Assembly: GCA_031264185.1 (NCBI GenBank)
Contig: JAISEL010000021.1
Span: 1-64,000, forward strand
Source: Deltaproteobacteria bacterium
GTDB lineage: Bacteria; Desulfobacterota; Desulfarculia; Adiutricales; Adiutricaceae
Direction: 5' to 3'
Length of the DNA stretch: 64,000 nucleotides
The notes beneath the pieces are model-generated. The model did no database searches. It was given only the letters and a program-made list of their open reading frames with translations, and had not been told where the DNA came from. The translations under genes and the position numbers were made by a program. Shown here one piece after another: positions 56,778-64,000 of this stretch (its first letter is position 1; each line of letters starts with the position of its first letter).

Positions 56778-58070
56778 CTATTTTATGGGCTTTTGAGCGG
56801 CTTTCCTGGCTTCCTGAGCCTCAATAATGGACATAGCTATTTCCCAGGCCCGGTTGGAATTTTTTTTGCCCGGTGTTTCCTTCAACGGCTCGGGGGCAGC
56901 CTTGAGGGCTTTGGCTGCGGCGTCCGGGACAGCAGTCTTAGTTTTACTGTCCGGCTCGGATTTAGCCCTTGACCGTACGACCGGTTTTTGAGTCCCGGCA
57001 GCGGAGGCCTTCGCCTTTGGCTTCGGGGAGTTCTTTACAGTTCGTGCAGGTTCAGAGGCCTTTGTGGCCGCCTGTCTGGCCTTTTGCGGGCCGGCTTGAA
57101 TCGGCTTGGCGGCCCTGGCCTTTAAAACAGGTTTAGGGGCCTTATGAGCAGCCTTTTGATTAAGTTCTTTGGCTTTACCATGGCCATCCGGGCTCTTTCC
57201 GACCGGCTTGGCCGCAGATTTCCGGCCTTTTGGGCCAACAGACTCAATTTCTTTAGATTTAACCGTTGTTGCCGGTTTTTCGGACTGGCCGCCCGCCTCC
57301 GGAGCCGGCACCAAAGTCAGTTTAGTTGTCCGAGGCTCATTTTTTACGGCCGACTGTTCGGACTCCGAGCCTGTTTCGTCAATTTCCACACCAAAAAGAG
57401 CCTCCAGATCCGAGCCGCCCAGACCGAAGTCCTCTGGCATGTCCATGGCCATTTGTCCCACCCCTTCGGCCAGCAGATCCCCAGGGTCGACGCCCCTGAG
57501 CTTAAAGATAAGTTCCGGGGAAGAGTCTAAACGATTGCCGATGCCGTAAAAAACGGCGGCAACGTGCTTACACAGACCGGCCCAGTCGGGACAGGAACAG
57601 GTGTAAGAAATCTCGCTCGCTTGGGGAAAAAGACCGTCCCTGGGGTGACTTATGGCCTCAAGGAGCTCCGGTGACAGCCTGCCGGAAATCAAATCGACCA
57701 TGGTGGTCAGTTTGGACCGGAAAACCTCCTTAATCTGCGTCCATTTCTCCTCCGACAGCGGGCTTATGATCATCTCAACTTCGTAAAGCTCGGTTCCGGA
57801 GACCAGAGCAAAAACCCGGCCCTGGGTCATTTCCAGATGGCAGACAGCATCATTAATTATGTAGCTGCGGCCCCGGGCCAGACGGTTGGGGAAGTCGGCC
57901 ATACTGTCAAAATGCCGACACCAGCCTTTGCCCCAGAAACTTTCGGCAATCTGACGGCCGGAAATACGCACCGGCAGAAGGCCTTTTTTCTTTTTTGTCA
58001 GTTTGGCAACCAGTCTCTGAGCTTTTGCCCGCTTCTGGCTGACCGAAACATAAGGCTTATTCCACCACAT
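56778..58070 (-). CDS. SWIM zinc-finger protein with a histone H1-like basic tail
   Basis: A 430-residue protein. The SWIM zinc finger is clear: YTCSCPDWAGLCKHVAAVFY (Cys, Cys, Cys, His), within a conserved segment. The final 190 residues are a Lys/Ala/Pro-rich, disordered basic tail (KAPKPVLKARAAKPIQAG, AGTQKPVVRSRAKS) like that of the H1-like protein at 18.2 kb. The SNF2 helicase gene ends 11 bases upstream, so they form a classic SNF2-SWIM pair, common in bacteria but of unproven cellular role (possibly DNA repair, RNA metabolism or defence). GGAAGGGACTT precedes ATG 58070. The tail likely adds non-specific DNA or RNA binding. Confidence 0.85.
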   Translation of the reverse strand: MWWNKPYVSVSQKRAKAQRLVAKLTKKKKGLLPVRISGRQIAESFWGKGWCRHFDSMADFPNRLARGRSYIINDAVCHLEMTQGRVFALVSGTELYEVEMIISPLSEEKWTQIKEVFRSKLTTMVDLISGRLSPELLEAISHPRDGLFPQASEISYTCSCPDWAGLCKHVAAVFYGIGNRLDSSPELIFKLRGVDPGDLLAEGVGQMAMDMPEDFGLGGSDLEALFGVEIDETGSESEQSAVKNEPRTTKLTLVPAPEAGGQSEKPATTVKSKEIESVGPKGRKSAAKPVGKSPDGHGKAKELNQKAAHKAPKPVLKARAAKPIQAGPQKARQAATKASEPARTVKNSPKPKAKASAAGTQKPVVRSRAKSEPDSKTKTAVPDAAAKALKAAPEPLKETPGKKNSNRAWEIAMSIIEAQEARKAAQKPIK

Positions 58071-58081
58071 AAGTCCCTTCC

Positions 58082-60739
58082 TCAGATAACCGCCCGGCTG
58101 ATATCCAAACTGATGAGATCCAACAGAGCCTGGTCATCAATGTTAACTAAGTTTATTTCCCCGCCCTGACCTAAAACTTCTTCGGCCAGGTTTCTTTTGT
58201 CTGTGAGCATGGCGTCGATCCGCTCTTCCAAAGTGCCCCGGGTGACAAATTTATGGACCAGAACATTTTTCTTCTGACCGATGCGATAAGCCCGGTCGGT
58301 GGCCTGATCCTCCACTGCCGGATTCCACCAGCGATCAAAATGGATAACCTGGTCGGCTGCGGTCAGATTAAGACCGGTGCCGCCGACTTTAAGCGACAGA
58401 ATGAAAAACGGCGGTCCGCCGTCTTTTTGAAACTCAGCCACCAGTCCCGGACGCTGACGGACCGGAGTGCCCCCGTGGAGAACGAGGCCTGGACGGCCGA
58501 AAATCTGGCCCAGCCACCCGGACAAAGGTTCGATTATTTCCTGAAACTGGGTAAAAACCAGAAGCTTATCCTGGCGGTCGGCCATTTCCTTAACCAGTTC
58601 GGCAATGCGCATAAACTTGCCGCTGCGCTCATGGGACCAGTCCCCGTCGCCGGTCAGCTGGGCCGGATGATTGCAAAGCTGTTTAAGCCGCATAAGGCTT
58701 CTAATGACCAGACCTTTGCGTTTAAACTGATCGGACTGGTCATCGGAAAAATTCTTGAGGCTGCCTTTCAGTTCTTCGACTATCTGACCGTATATTTTAG
58801 CCTGTGCCTTACTCAGCCAGCACTGGACAGTGGTCTCAGTTTTGTCCGGCAAATCGGAGATGATACTTTTGTCAGTCTTAAGGCGTCTCAATAAATACGG
58901 GGCAAGCAATCTTCTTAATGGTCCGTATTGATCGTGTTCTCTCTGCTCCAGAAGTTCCAGGGTCTTTTTAAACTTCTTAGCCGAACCCAGAAGACCGGGA
59001 TTTAAAAAATCATACAAGGACCAGATGTCCGACAGCCGGTTTTCAATTGGCGTTCCGGTTAAGGCCAGACGGCTCTGGGCTTTAATTTTCCGGACCGCCT
59101 TACTTTGGCCGGTCTGCGGGTTTTTAATGGCCTGAGCCTCGTCAATAATCATGAGGCGAAAGTTTTGGGCGGAAAAAAATTCCAGATTCCGGACCAGTAA
59201 AGCGTAACTGGTGACCAGGAGATCGCTTTCTTTCAGCATATACTCCGGATGCTTTTCCCAAAAAGACAGTTTCTCTTTGGACGTCTCCGAAGGATGAAAG
59301 ACATTGACCTTTAAATCCGGGGCAAACCTTTTGGCCTCCATCTTCCAGTTACTGAGGAGTGAAGCCGGGGCCACCAGCAGAGAACACTGGTGTTCGGTAG
59401 TCCGGCGGCGGTCTAAAAGCAGTAAAGCCAGAATCTGCATGGTCTTGCCTAGACCCATATCGTCGGCCAGACAGGCCCCCAAACCCAGACCGCTGACCAG
59501 AGCCAGCCAGGTCAGACCTTTTTCCTGATAGGGTCTTAAAGTGGCCGTCAGTTCTTTAGGCACTCCGCTGGCCTGGGGATCCCTTAACTGCTTAAGAAGT
59601 TCGGCCATCTCCCGGCCTGCTTCCGTTTTAACCCAGGCACTTTCTTCCTCGTCTTCGTCCCCGTACTCGTCGTCTCCCGCCTCTCGGCCCCTGGCGTTGC
59701 TCGGATAACCGGCCAGTAAGCGCATAGCCTCAATAAATGACAAACCGCCGCCGGCGCTCTGGGCCTTAGCCGCTGACCAAAAACTCAAAGCCTCCTGCAG
59801 CTTTTCCGGATCAACTTCCAGCCACTGACCTTTAAAAAAAAGCAGTTTCTCGCCGGTGTTCAGGACTTCAGCTATCTCCTCTTCGGTCAGGGTCTCCTGG
59901 CCGATGGAGAGATTAAACCGCCAGTCAATGAGACTGTGCAGCCCGAATCTTGGGATAGTGTTCTCCCCGACTACGACTTTGACCTGAACCTGGGGTTTTC
60001 TGCGCCACCAGTCGGGAATCCGGACCATCAGGCCGCAGTCTTCCAGAACCGGCACATCCATCAAAAACCGGTGAGCCTGATTAATACTCATGGGGGTCGG
60101 ATAGTAGACTGATTTATCGTCCGACATCCGGGCGACCCATTGAAGTTTTTCCGAGGCCTTCCGGACCGGAGTCAGAAGCTGAAGAAGAGCCGACTTATCC
60201 CCTTCCCCGGCGTACTGCCTTAAAGCTTTGTGAAGAGGCAGATAGCGTTCTTTGCCCGAATCGGACAGACCCGTGATGTAAGTAGCCATAAAAGCAAACG
60301 GCCGGGCCGAGTCGGTCCGGTTTTCGGCCAGATGGAACGTCACCCGGCCGACTCTTTGCCATTTGGAGGCCCTTTTGGCCAGAAACTGGACTAGATTTTT
60401 TGAACCTGAGGACTGACCGGAAACCCACGCTGTCATCTTCTGCCAGATGTCTCTAATCATATCCGGGGTCAGATACTCGCCTCCGCGCATGGGCGGCGCC
60501 CCCTGGACCCATAAATTCAGCCTGTTCTCCGAAGGCGGCGTCGTCTCCTCGGCCGGTTGGTTTTCAGCCAGGCGACAGAGGGCAAAGAGCATGTTCTCGG
60601 CTATCCGCCGCCAGAAATTGATAGCCGCATCCCCGCTCTGATCTCTTTTAGCGGCTAAATCAAAGAGCATCTCCCGCCAGTCGCCGGGGCGTTCGTCAAA
60701 AATTAATGACCCGTGGGGAGTTAAAGTTAAAGTGTCCAT
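58082..60739 (-). CDS. SNF2-family DNA-dependent ATPase
   Basis: An 885-residue SNF2 ATPase. The N-terminal 400 residues are the bacterial SNF2-associated region, and the motor starts at about 400. Motif I is ADDMGLGKT (about 425-433), motif II is DEAQ (533-536), and motif III is ALTGTPIENRLSDIWSLYD. The C-terminal lobe has LVFTQFQE, QVIHFDRWWNPAVEDQATDR and AYRIGQKKNV, in the right order. Such enzymes translocate on duplex nucleic acid. The following gene is the SWIM partner. No frame damage and no unusual insertions, apart from an acidic stretch (DDEYGDEDEEE, about 356-366). Confidence 0.92.
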   Translation of the reverse strand: MDTLTLTPHGSLIFDERPGDWREMLFDLAAKRDQSGDAAINFWRRIAENMLFALCRLAENQPAEETTPPSENRLNLWVQGAPPMRGGEYLTPDMIRDIWQKMTAWVSGQSSGSKNLVQFLAKRASKWQRVGRVTFHLAENRTDSARPFAFMATYITGLSDSGKERYLPLHKALRQYAGEGDKSALLQLLTPVRKASEKLQWVARMSDDKSVYYPTPMSINQAHRFLMDVPVLEDCGLMVRIPDWWRRKPQVQVKVVVGENTIPRFGLHSLIDWRFNLSIGQETLTEEEIAEVLNTGEKLLFFKGQWLEVDPEKLQEALSFWSAAKAQSAGGGLSFIEAMRLLAGYPSNARGREAGDDEYGDEDEEESAWVKTEAGREMAELLKQLRDPQASGVPKELTATLRPYQEKGLTWLALVSGLGLGACLADDMGLGKTMQILALLLLDRRRTTEHQCSLLVAPASLLSNWKMEAKRFAPDLKVNVFHPSETSKEKLSFWEKHPEYMLKESDLLVTSYALLVRNLEFFSAQNFRLMIIDEAQAIKNPQTGQSKAVRKIKAQSRLALTGTPIENRLSDIWSLYDFLNPGLLGSAKKFKKTLELLEQREHDQYGPLRRLLAPYLLRRLKTDKSIISDLPDKTETTVQCWLSKAQAKIYGQIVEELKGSLKNFSDDQSDQFKRKGLVIRSLMRLKQLCNHPAQLTGDGDWSHERSGKFMRIAELVKEMADRQDKLLVFTQFQEIIEPLSGWLGQIFGRPGLVLHGGTPVRQRPGLVAEFQKDGGPPFFILSLKVGGTGLNLTAADQVIHFDRWWNPAVEDQATDRAYRIGQKKNVLVHKFVTRGTLEERIDAMLTDKRNLAEEVLGQGGEINLVNIDDQALLDLISLDISRAVI

Positions 60740-61683
60740 GGAGACCGGTCGAGGTTGAGCTGTTTAAAAAATAATAACCCACTAACGGGGCAGTTTTTGA
60801 GTACCATAATGTTTTTCCTATATAAAATTAGAAATTTTACTAAAATTAAAAATATAATATTATAACCACCAAGAAAGCATATATATTTCAGTCTAAATTT
60901 CATAAAAAGTTTTAAGAGCAATTGGCTAAAAATGTTCCTTTAATTTAAGTTGGTCTTAAAAAAATGTCAAGAGCTTGGGGAGAAAAAAAATAAGACTCAA
61001 GATGTCGGGGTAAGACCCGTTAGAAAAAAACGGCGGCTTTTTGAACATTTATGGGCTTCCGAAAATTTAAAACAATGCCCGCTTTCAGCTGTCAAAAAAA
61101 GAAAAAATGCTCGCTTTTAACTGTCCTTTCCTGGCAGTATGGACTTTTCCGTAAAAAAATTTAACAAGAGAATTGATAAATAAAAAAAATGTAACATGAA
61201 AGAGAACAGCCTAAAATCTGAAGTTCTTGTTAATCAGCCGAACTCTTTATATATAAAAATTATATTTAAAAGATAATTAAGTAATATTTATAAATATTAA
61301 ACTATAAAAAAGGCCAGTCCATTGGCGGAAAATTGCATAAAGGCCTGCTGAAAGCCAATGCTTGGCCCCAAAATCACCGGCCCACGATCCAAAATCCCAA
61401 AAAAGCCCAAAATTGGCCGAATCTTTTTAGGAGGGCTTTTTCTTATCCCAGATGACCCATTTTTATCCGGCCAGAAATTAGCTGACCGCCTGTAGTTTAT
61501 AAAAATAAACGGCTGCGGTCTTTGGAGAATCAAGAAAAAAACTTCCCGAAAAAATAAAAATTTATTTTCCGAAAAGCCCGAATCGGCAAAAATTTAAACG
61601 GTCTTAAGCGGACGAAATTAAAATCTCCGGATCTAAGCCGAATTTTAGACAAAAACCCGCCGAAGAAATTATAACTCAAATAT
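60740..61683. other. AT-rich gap upstream of the SNF2 gene
   Basis: No supported gene. A minus-strand 78-codon ORF at 61297-61533 has no ribosome site or recognised family. The first half and the part near 61250 are AT-rich. The SNF2 promoter probably lies here, but no well-spaced consensus pair was found. Confidence 0.45.
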
Positions 61684-63984
61684 CTAACTGTGGTTATGCT
61701 TAAAAGGAGCGGAGACTACCCAGGGCTTTAAATTAGAGCGACCATCGCCATCACCCCGGCGGCCGGTCAGGGGCAGACTTTGGCTGTCAAACTCTTTAAA
61801 TTCGCCGGTCAAGTGGCGTTTTAAAAGATCCTGAACCGTATCTTTAAGTTTTCCGACCGCCGAGACCGACAACCTGCCTCCCCCTGCTCTGACCGCAGGC
61901 TGTTCCAGCATCATCTGCTCGAAAGCCGGCCACTCGGCCGGCAGACCTTGGCCGGATAAGATCTGAGACATGGTTTTGTGGATGGCTCTGGCCTCTTCAA
62001 GACGGTTATTTTCGGCCATGTCCATTAAAAGCTCCATAGCCACCTGAACTAAACAGGGACTGACTTCCTTAAGTTCCGGGCCGGGCTTGAAACGGGTGAA
62101 CAAACGGGCCGCCTCGGCCGACCGGCCGCATTTGATGTAGCCTAAGATAACATTGTAAAGCATCTTGGCGCGGTTTAAAGACATCTGGGAGCCGTGGCCG
62201 AGTGTCTGGGCCTTTTCGTACAGTTCCAAAGCCTCTTTCAGCCGGCCGGCCTGCCCTAAGGAGCTGATGACATTAACAGCGGCCTGGGCCCGATATAACA
62301 GAGCTATCTCGGTCCGGCCATGTTCTTCCATAGCCGCCAGAAGGGAGACGGCTTCATCCAGCCGGCCGGCCTCAGCCCGGAAAGTAATGCGGTTAAAGGC
62401 GGCTTTGGCCCATTCATGCAAAACTTCTTTACGGCGGCCCAGCTGAGGTATGGCTAAATAAACCGTCTCAGCCTCGTCTGAAAGGCCGGCTGTCTCCAAA
62501 GCCGAGACAAGATTAACCAAAGCGCCGCCCCACTCGGTAACTTCCGGACTCTGACCGGCCAAACCGTCCATGCCGGAAAAAACCCTCCGGGCCAGATCCA
62601 GCTTTTCCCATGGAGTCAGGTCTTCTTTTTGCCCAGCCGGTTCCAAAGTCCAGTGGCAGGTTAAGGAGTTCATCAAAAAGACTGCCGCCCTGGTCCGATA
62701 CTGAAGAAAATCCCTTGAGTTCCGGCCGTTGGCCATGATCTCATAGACGGCGTCGGCCACTTGATAGCGGCCGACCAGACAGGACTCCCGGATAACTTCC
62801 AAGCTGGCCTCGGACATGAGAGACGATATGGACCGGCTGTGGCCCAGCTGGCTTAAAAAGACAAACATGTCGTATGCCAGATCTATCTGTCCGCTCTGGG
62901 CATAGTCAAAAACCAGATTAAAGGCGGCCAGGCTCTGATTGTCAATGACCACAGCCGAAGCTCTCAACCGGCCGAATTCCCGAAATAAAGAACCCGCTTC
63001 GTCAAATCTCCGGGCCGAACCTAAGCAGCCAATTATATTGACCAGAGCTTTTGATCTCTCCACTTCCACAGCCGAGGTGGTGCCCAGAAGATCCATGGTC
63101 CGAAAAACTGCCACCGCCTCGTCCAACCGGCCGTCAAAAGCCAGAGCCGAAGACAGAACAAAACTCGCTCTGGCCCGAAAGAGGATAATCTCTTCCGAGC
63201 CGGTAAAGCCGGCCAGATAACGGTAAATTGTCTTTGCCTCGTCGTACTGCCTCGTCCTGGCGTAACCGTCGACCAGACTGAAAGCGGCCGACGCTCTTTT
63301 GTTTAAATAACTGGGAAGAGACTGATACTGAGAGAAACCGTCGTAAATCAGGCGGGCTAACTGAAGATGCCCTTCCTGGGCCAGACCGGCCAGCAGATGG
63401 ACGGCTGCATCTCCCCGGACAGCTAAGGGAAAGCCGATTTCACCTAAAGTGGACAAATTTTGATAAAGAGTTAAGGCGTCGTTCCAGAGGTTGTTTTCCT
63501 GGTAACGGTGAAAAAGAGTCGCCACTGCCCGGCCTTTTTCGGCCATGGACTGTTCGTTGGTGCCCAGACCGGCCAAGTCCCGGAGCATCTCCTCGGCTTT
63601 AATCCACAAGCGGGCCTCGCTGTAAAGAACAACCAGATTGGCAGCGGCTTTGGCCCGAAAATTCTGGCGGTCGTCAGGATCCAGTTCGGCCAGATAGTCG
63701 TAAAGCTTACTGGCCGAAAGCCAGCGCCTGTCCCGGGCGTAGGAGTAGACCATGTCGCTGGTGGCCCTTATGAGGTAGTTGCGTGAACCGCCGGTCAGGC
63801 CTAAACCCCGGAAATAACCGTAAATCTCAGCTGCGTCTTCAGTCCGGTTGGCCAGGACGTAGCTGGTAATCATATTGACCGAAGCTTTGGCTATGGTCTG
63901 GGACATAAGTTCCCGGTAATCAAAAGCCTGGTCAGAAGTCTTAACTTTAGGCCCCACAGCCACCATAACCAGTTCCGGCCTCAA
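61684..63984 (-). CDS. Large TPR/PPR-like helical-repeat protein (runs off the window edge)
   Basis: At least 766 residues of tandem helical repeats of about 35-37 residues with a loose pattern: a small residue, then two helices (for example AAVNVISSLGQAGRLKEALE, LYNVILGYIKCGRSAEAARL, SMVNAL-type). They look like TPR or PPR-like repeats used as protein scaffolds. The repeats fill nearly the whole protein. The frame is open to the window end (position 64000), so the first codons shown (TTG 63984) are probably not the true start. The last 60 residues (FKEFDSQSLPLTGRRGDGDG) are less regular. No signal peptide is visible here, and neither the partner nor the function can be told. Confidence 0.75.
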   Translation of the reverse strand: MRPELVMVAVGPKVKTSDQAFDYRELMSQTIAKASVNMITSYVLANRTEDAAEIYGYFRGLGLTGGSRNYLIRATSDMVYSYARDRRWLSASKLYDYLAELDPDDRQNFRAKAAANLVVLYSEARLWIKAEEMLRDLAGLGTNEQSMAEKGRAVATLFHRYQENNLWNDALTLYQNLSTLGEIGFPLAVRGDAAVHLLAGLAQEGHLQLARLIYDGFSQYQSLPSYLNKRASAAFSLVDGYARTRQYDEAKTIYRYLAGFTGSEEIILFRARASFVLSSALAFDGRLDEAVAVFRTMDLLGTTSAVEVERSKALVNIIGCLGSARRFDEAGSLFREFGRLRASAVVIDNQSLAAFNLVFDYAQSGQIDLAYDMFVFLSQLGHSRSISSLMSEASLEVIRESCLVGRYQVADAVYEIMANGRNSRDFLQYRTRAAVFLMNSLTCHWTLEPAGQKEDLTPWEKLDLARRVFSGMDGLAGQSPEVTEWGGALVNLVSALETAGLSDEAETVYLAIPQLGRRKEVLHEWAKAAFNRITFRAEAGRLDEAVSLLAAMEEHGRTEIALLYRAQAAVNVISSLGQAGRLKEALELYEKAQTLGHGSQMSLNRAKMLYNVILGYIKCGRSAEAARLFTRFKPGPELKEVSPCLVQVAMELLMDMAENNRLEEARAIHKTMSQILSGQGLPAEWPAFEQMMLEQPAVRAGGGRLSVSAVGKLKDTVQDLLKRHLTGEFKEFDSQSLPLTGRRGDGDGRSNLKPWVVSAPFKHNHS

Positions 63985-64000
63985 AGGCGGTCCAAGCTTA

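Noticed and set aside
57144-57549. Plus-strand ORFs opposite the SWIM gene
   Set aside because: Antisense to the low-complexity Lys/Ala/Pro tail; no independent support.

Overview
The window reads as chromosome from a Gram-negative, probably anaerobic and possibly host-associated member of the former Deltaproteobacteria (Desulfobacterota). The Gram-negative call rests on a TamA/TamB pair. The group assignment rests on general gene style (amphi-Trp protein, bactofilin, PhoU-kinase fusion, chemoreceptor and HD-GYP signalling) and is inference. Genes are GC-moderate while many gaps are very AT-rich. Coding density is low for a bacterium, and the window carries many broken genes (HTH, AAA-ATPase/nuclease, HepT, TM2, AbrB, PIN, IS630). 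Together these suggest ongoing genome erosion. No rRNA, tRNA or CRISPR array was seen.

Layout. 1-4.7 kb: an accessory block with a decayed XRE regulator, a small ORF, a Schlafen/AlbA-type ATP-binding regulator and an unknown ORF, lying between two direct copies of a small repeat, followed by an intact-looking ISAzo13-type insertion sequence. 5.4-6.4 kb: two tandem paralogous secreted small proteins of no recognised family. 6.9-13.5 kb: flavoprotein, lipid-kinase-like protein, hybrid histidine kinase and a REC/HD-GYP regulator. 13.5-17.3 kb: AT-rich DNA and a nearly full-length but multiply broken AAA-ATPase/PD-(D/E)XK gene. 17.5-18.6 kb: two nucleoid proteins (IHF-like and histone H1-like).

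19.1-29.1 kb: tamA-tamB (the TamA has a lipoprotein signal), then guaA-pyrG. 29.2-36.4 kb: decayed HepT and zinc-ribbon/TM2 genes, then a metallophosphoesterase, chemoreceptor, bactofilin and small zinc ribbon. 36.7-46.4 kb: a long co-directional run tsaC-dedA-ileS-dnaX-ybaB, a PHP-like unknown, an amphi-Trp protein and a PhoU-phosphotransferase fusion, with gaps mostly under 70 bases and likely one or a few transcripts.

47-48.5 kb: a PD-(D/E)XK nuclease and an overlapping partner ORF, which may be one gene split by a frameshift. 49.1-52.6 kb: ackA, tag and a QueG-like reductase. 53.0-54.0 kb: an apparent AbrB/PIN toxin-antitoxin module interrupted by an IS630 remnant. 54.6-56.4 kb: cstA with a strong promoter and a structured leader. 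56.8-60.7 kb: a SWIM/SNF2 pair. 61.7 kb to the end: a large TPR-like repeat protein that runs off the window.

No complete, clearly new defence system is visible. The best candidates for undescribed biology are the tandem secreted family, the lipidated TamA, the conserved-looking trio at 43.2-46.4 kb, the split PD-(D/E)XK pair, and the H1-like tail fused to a SWIM protein.
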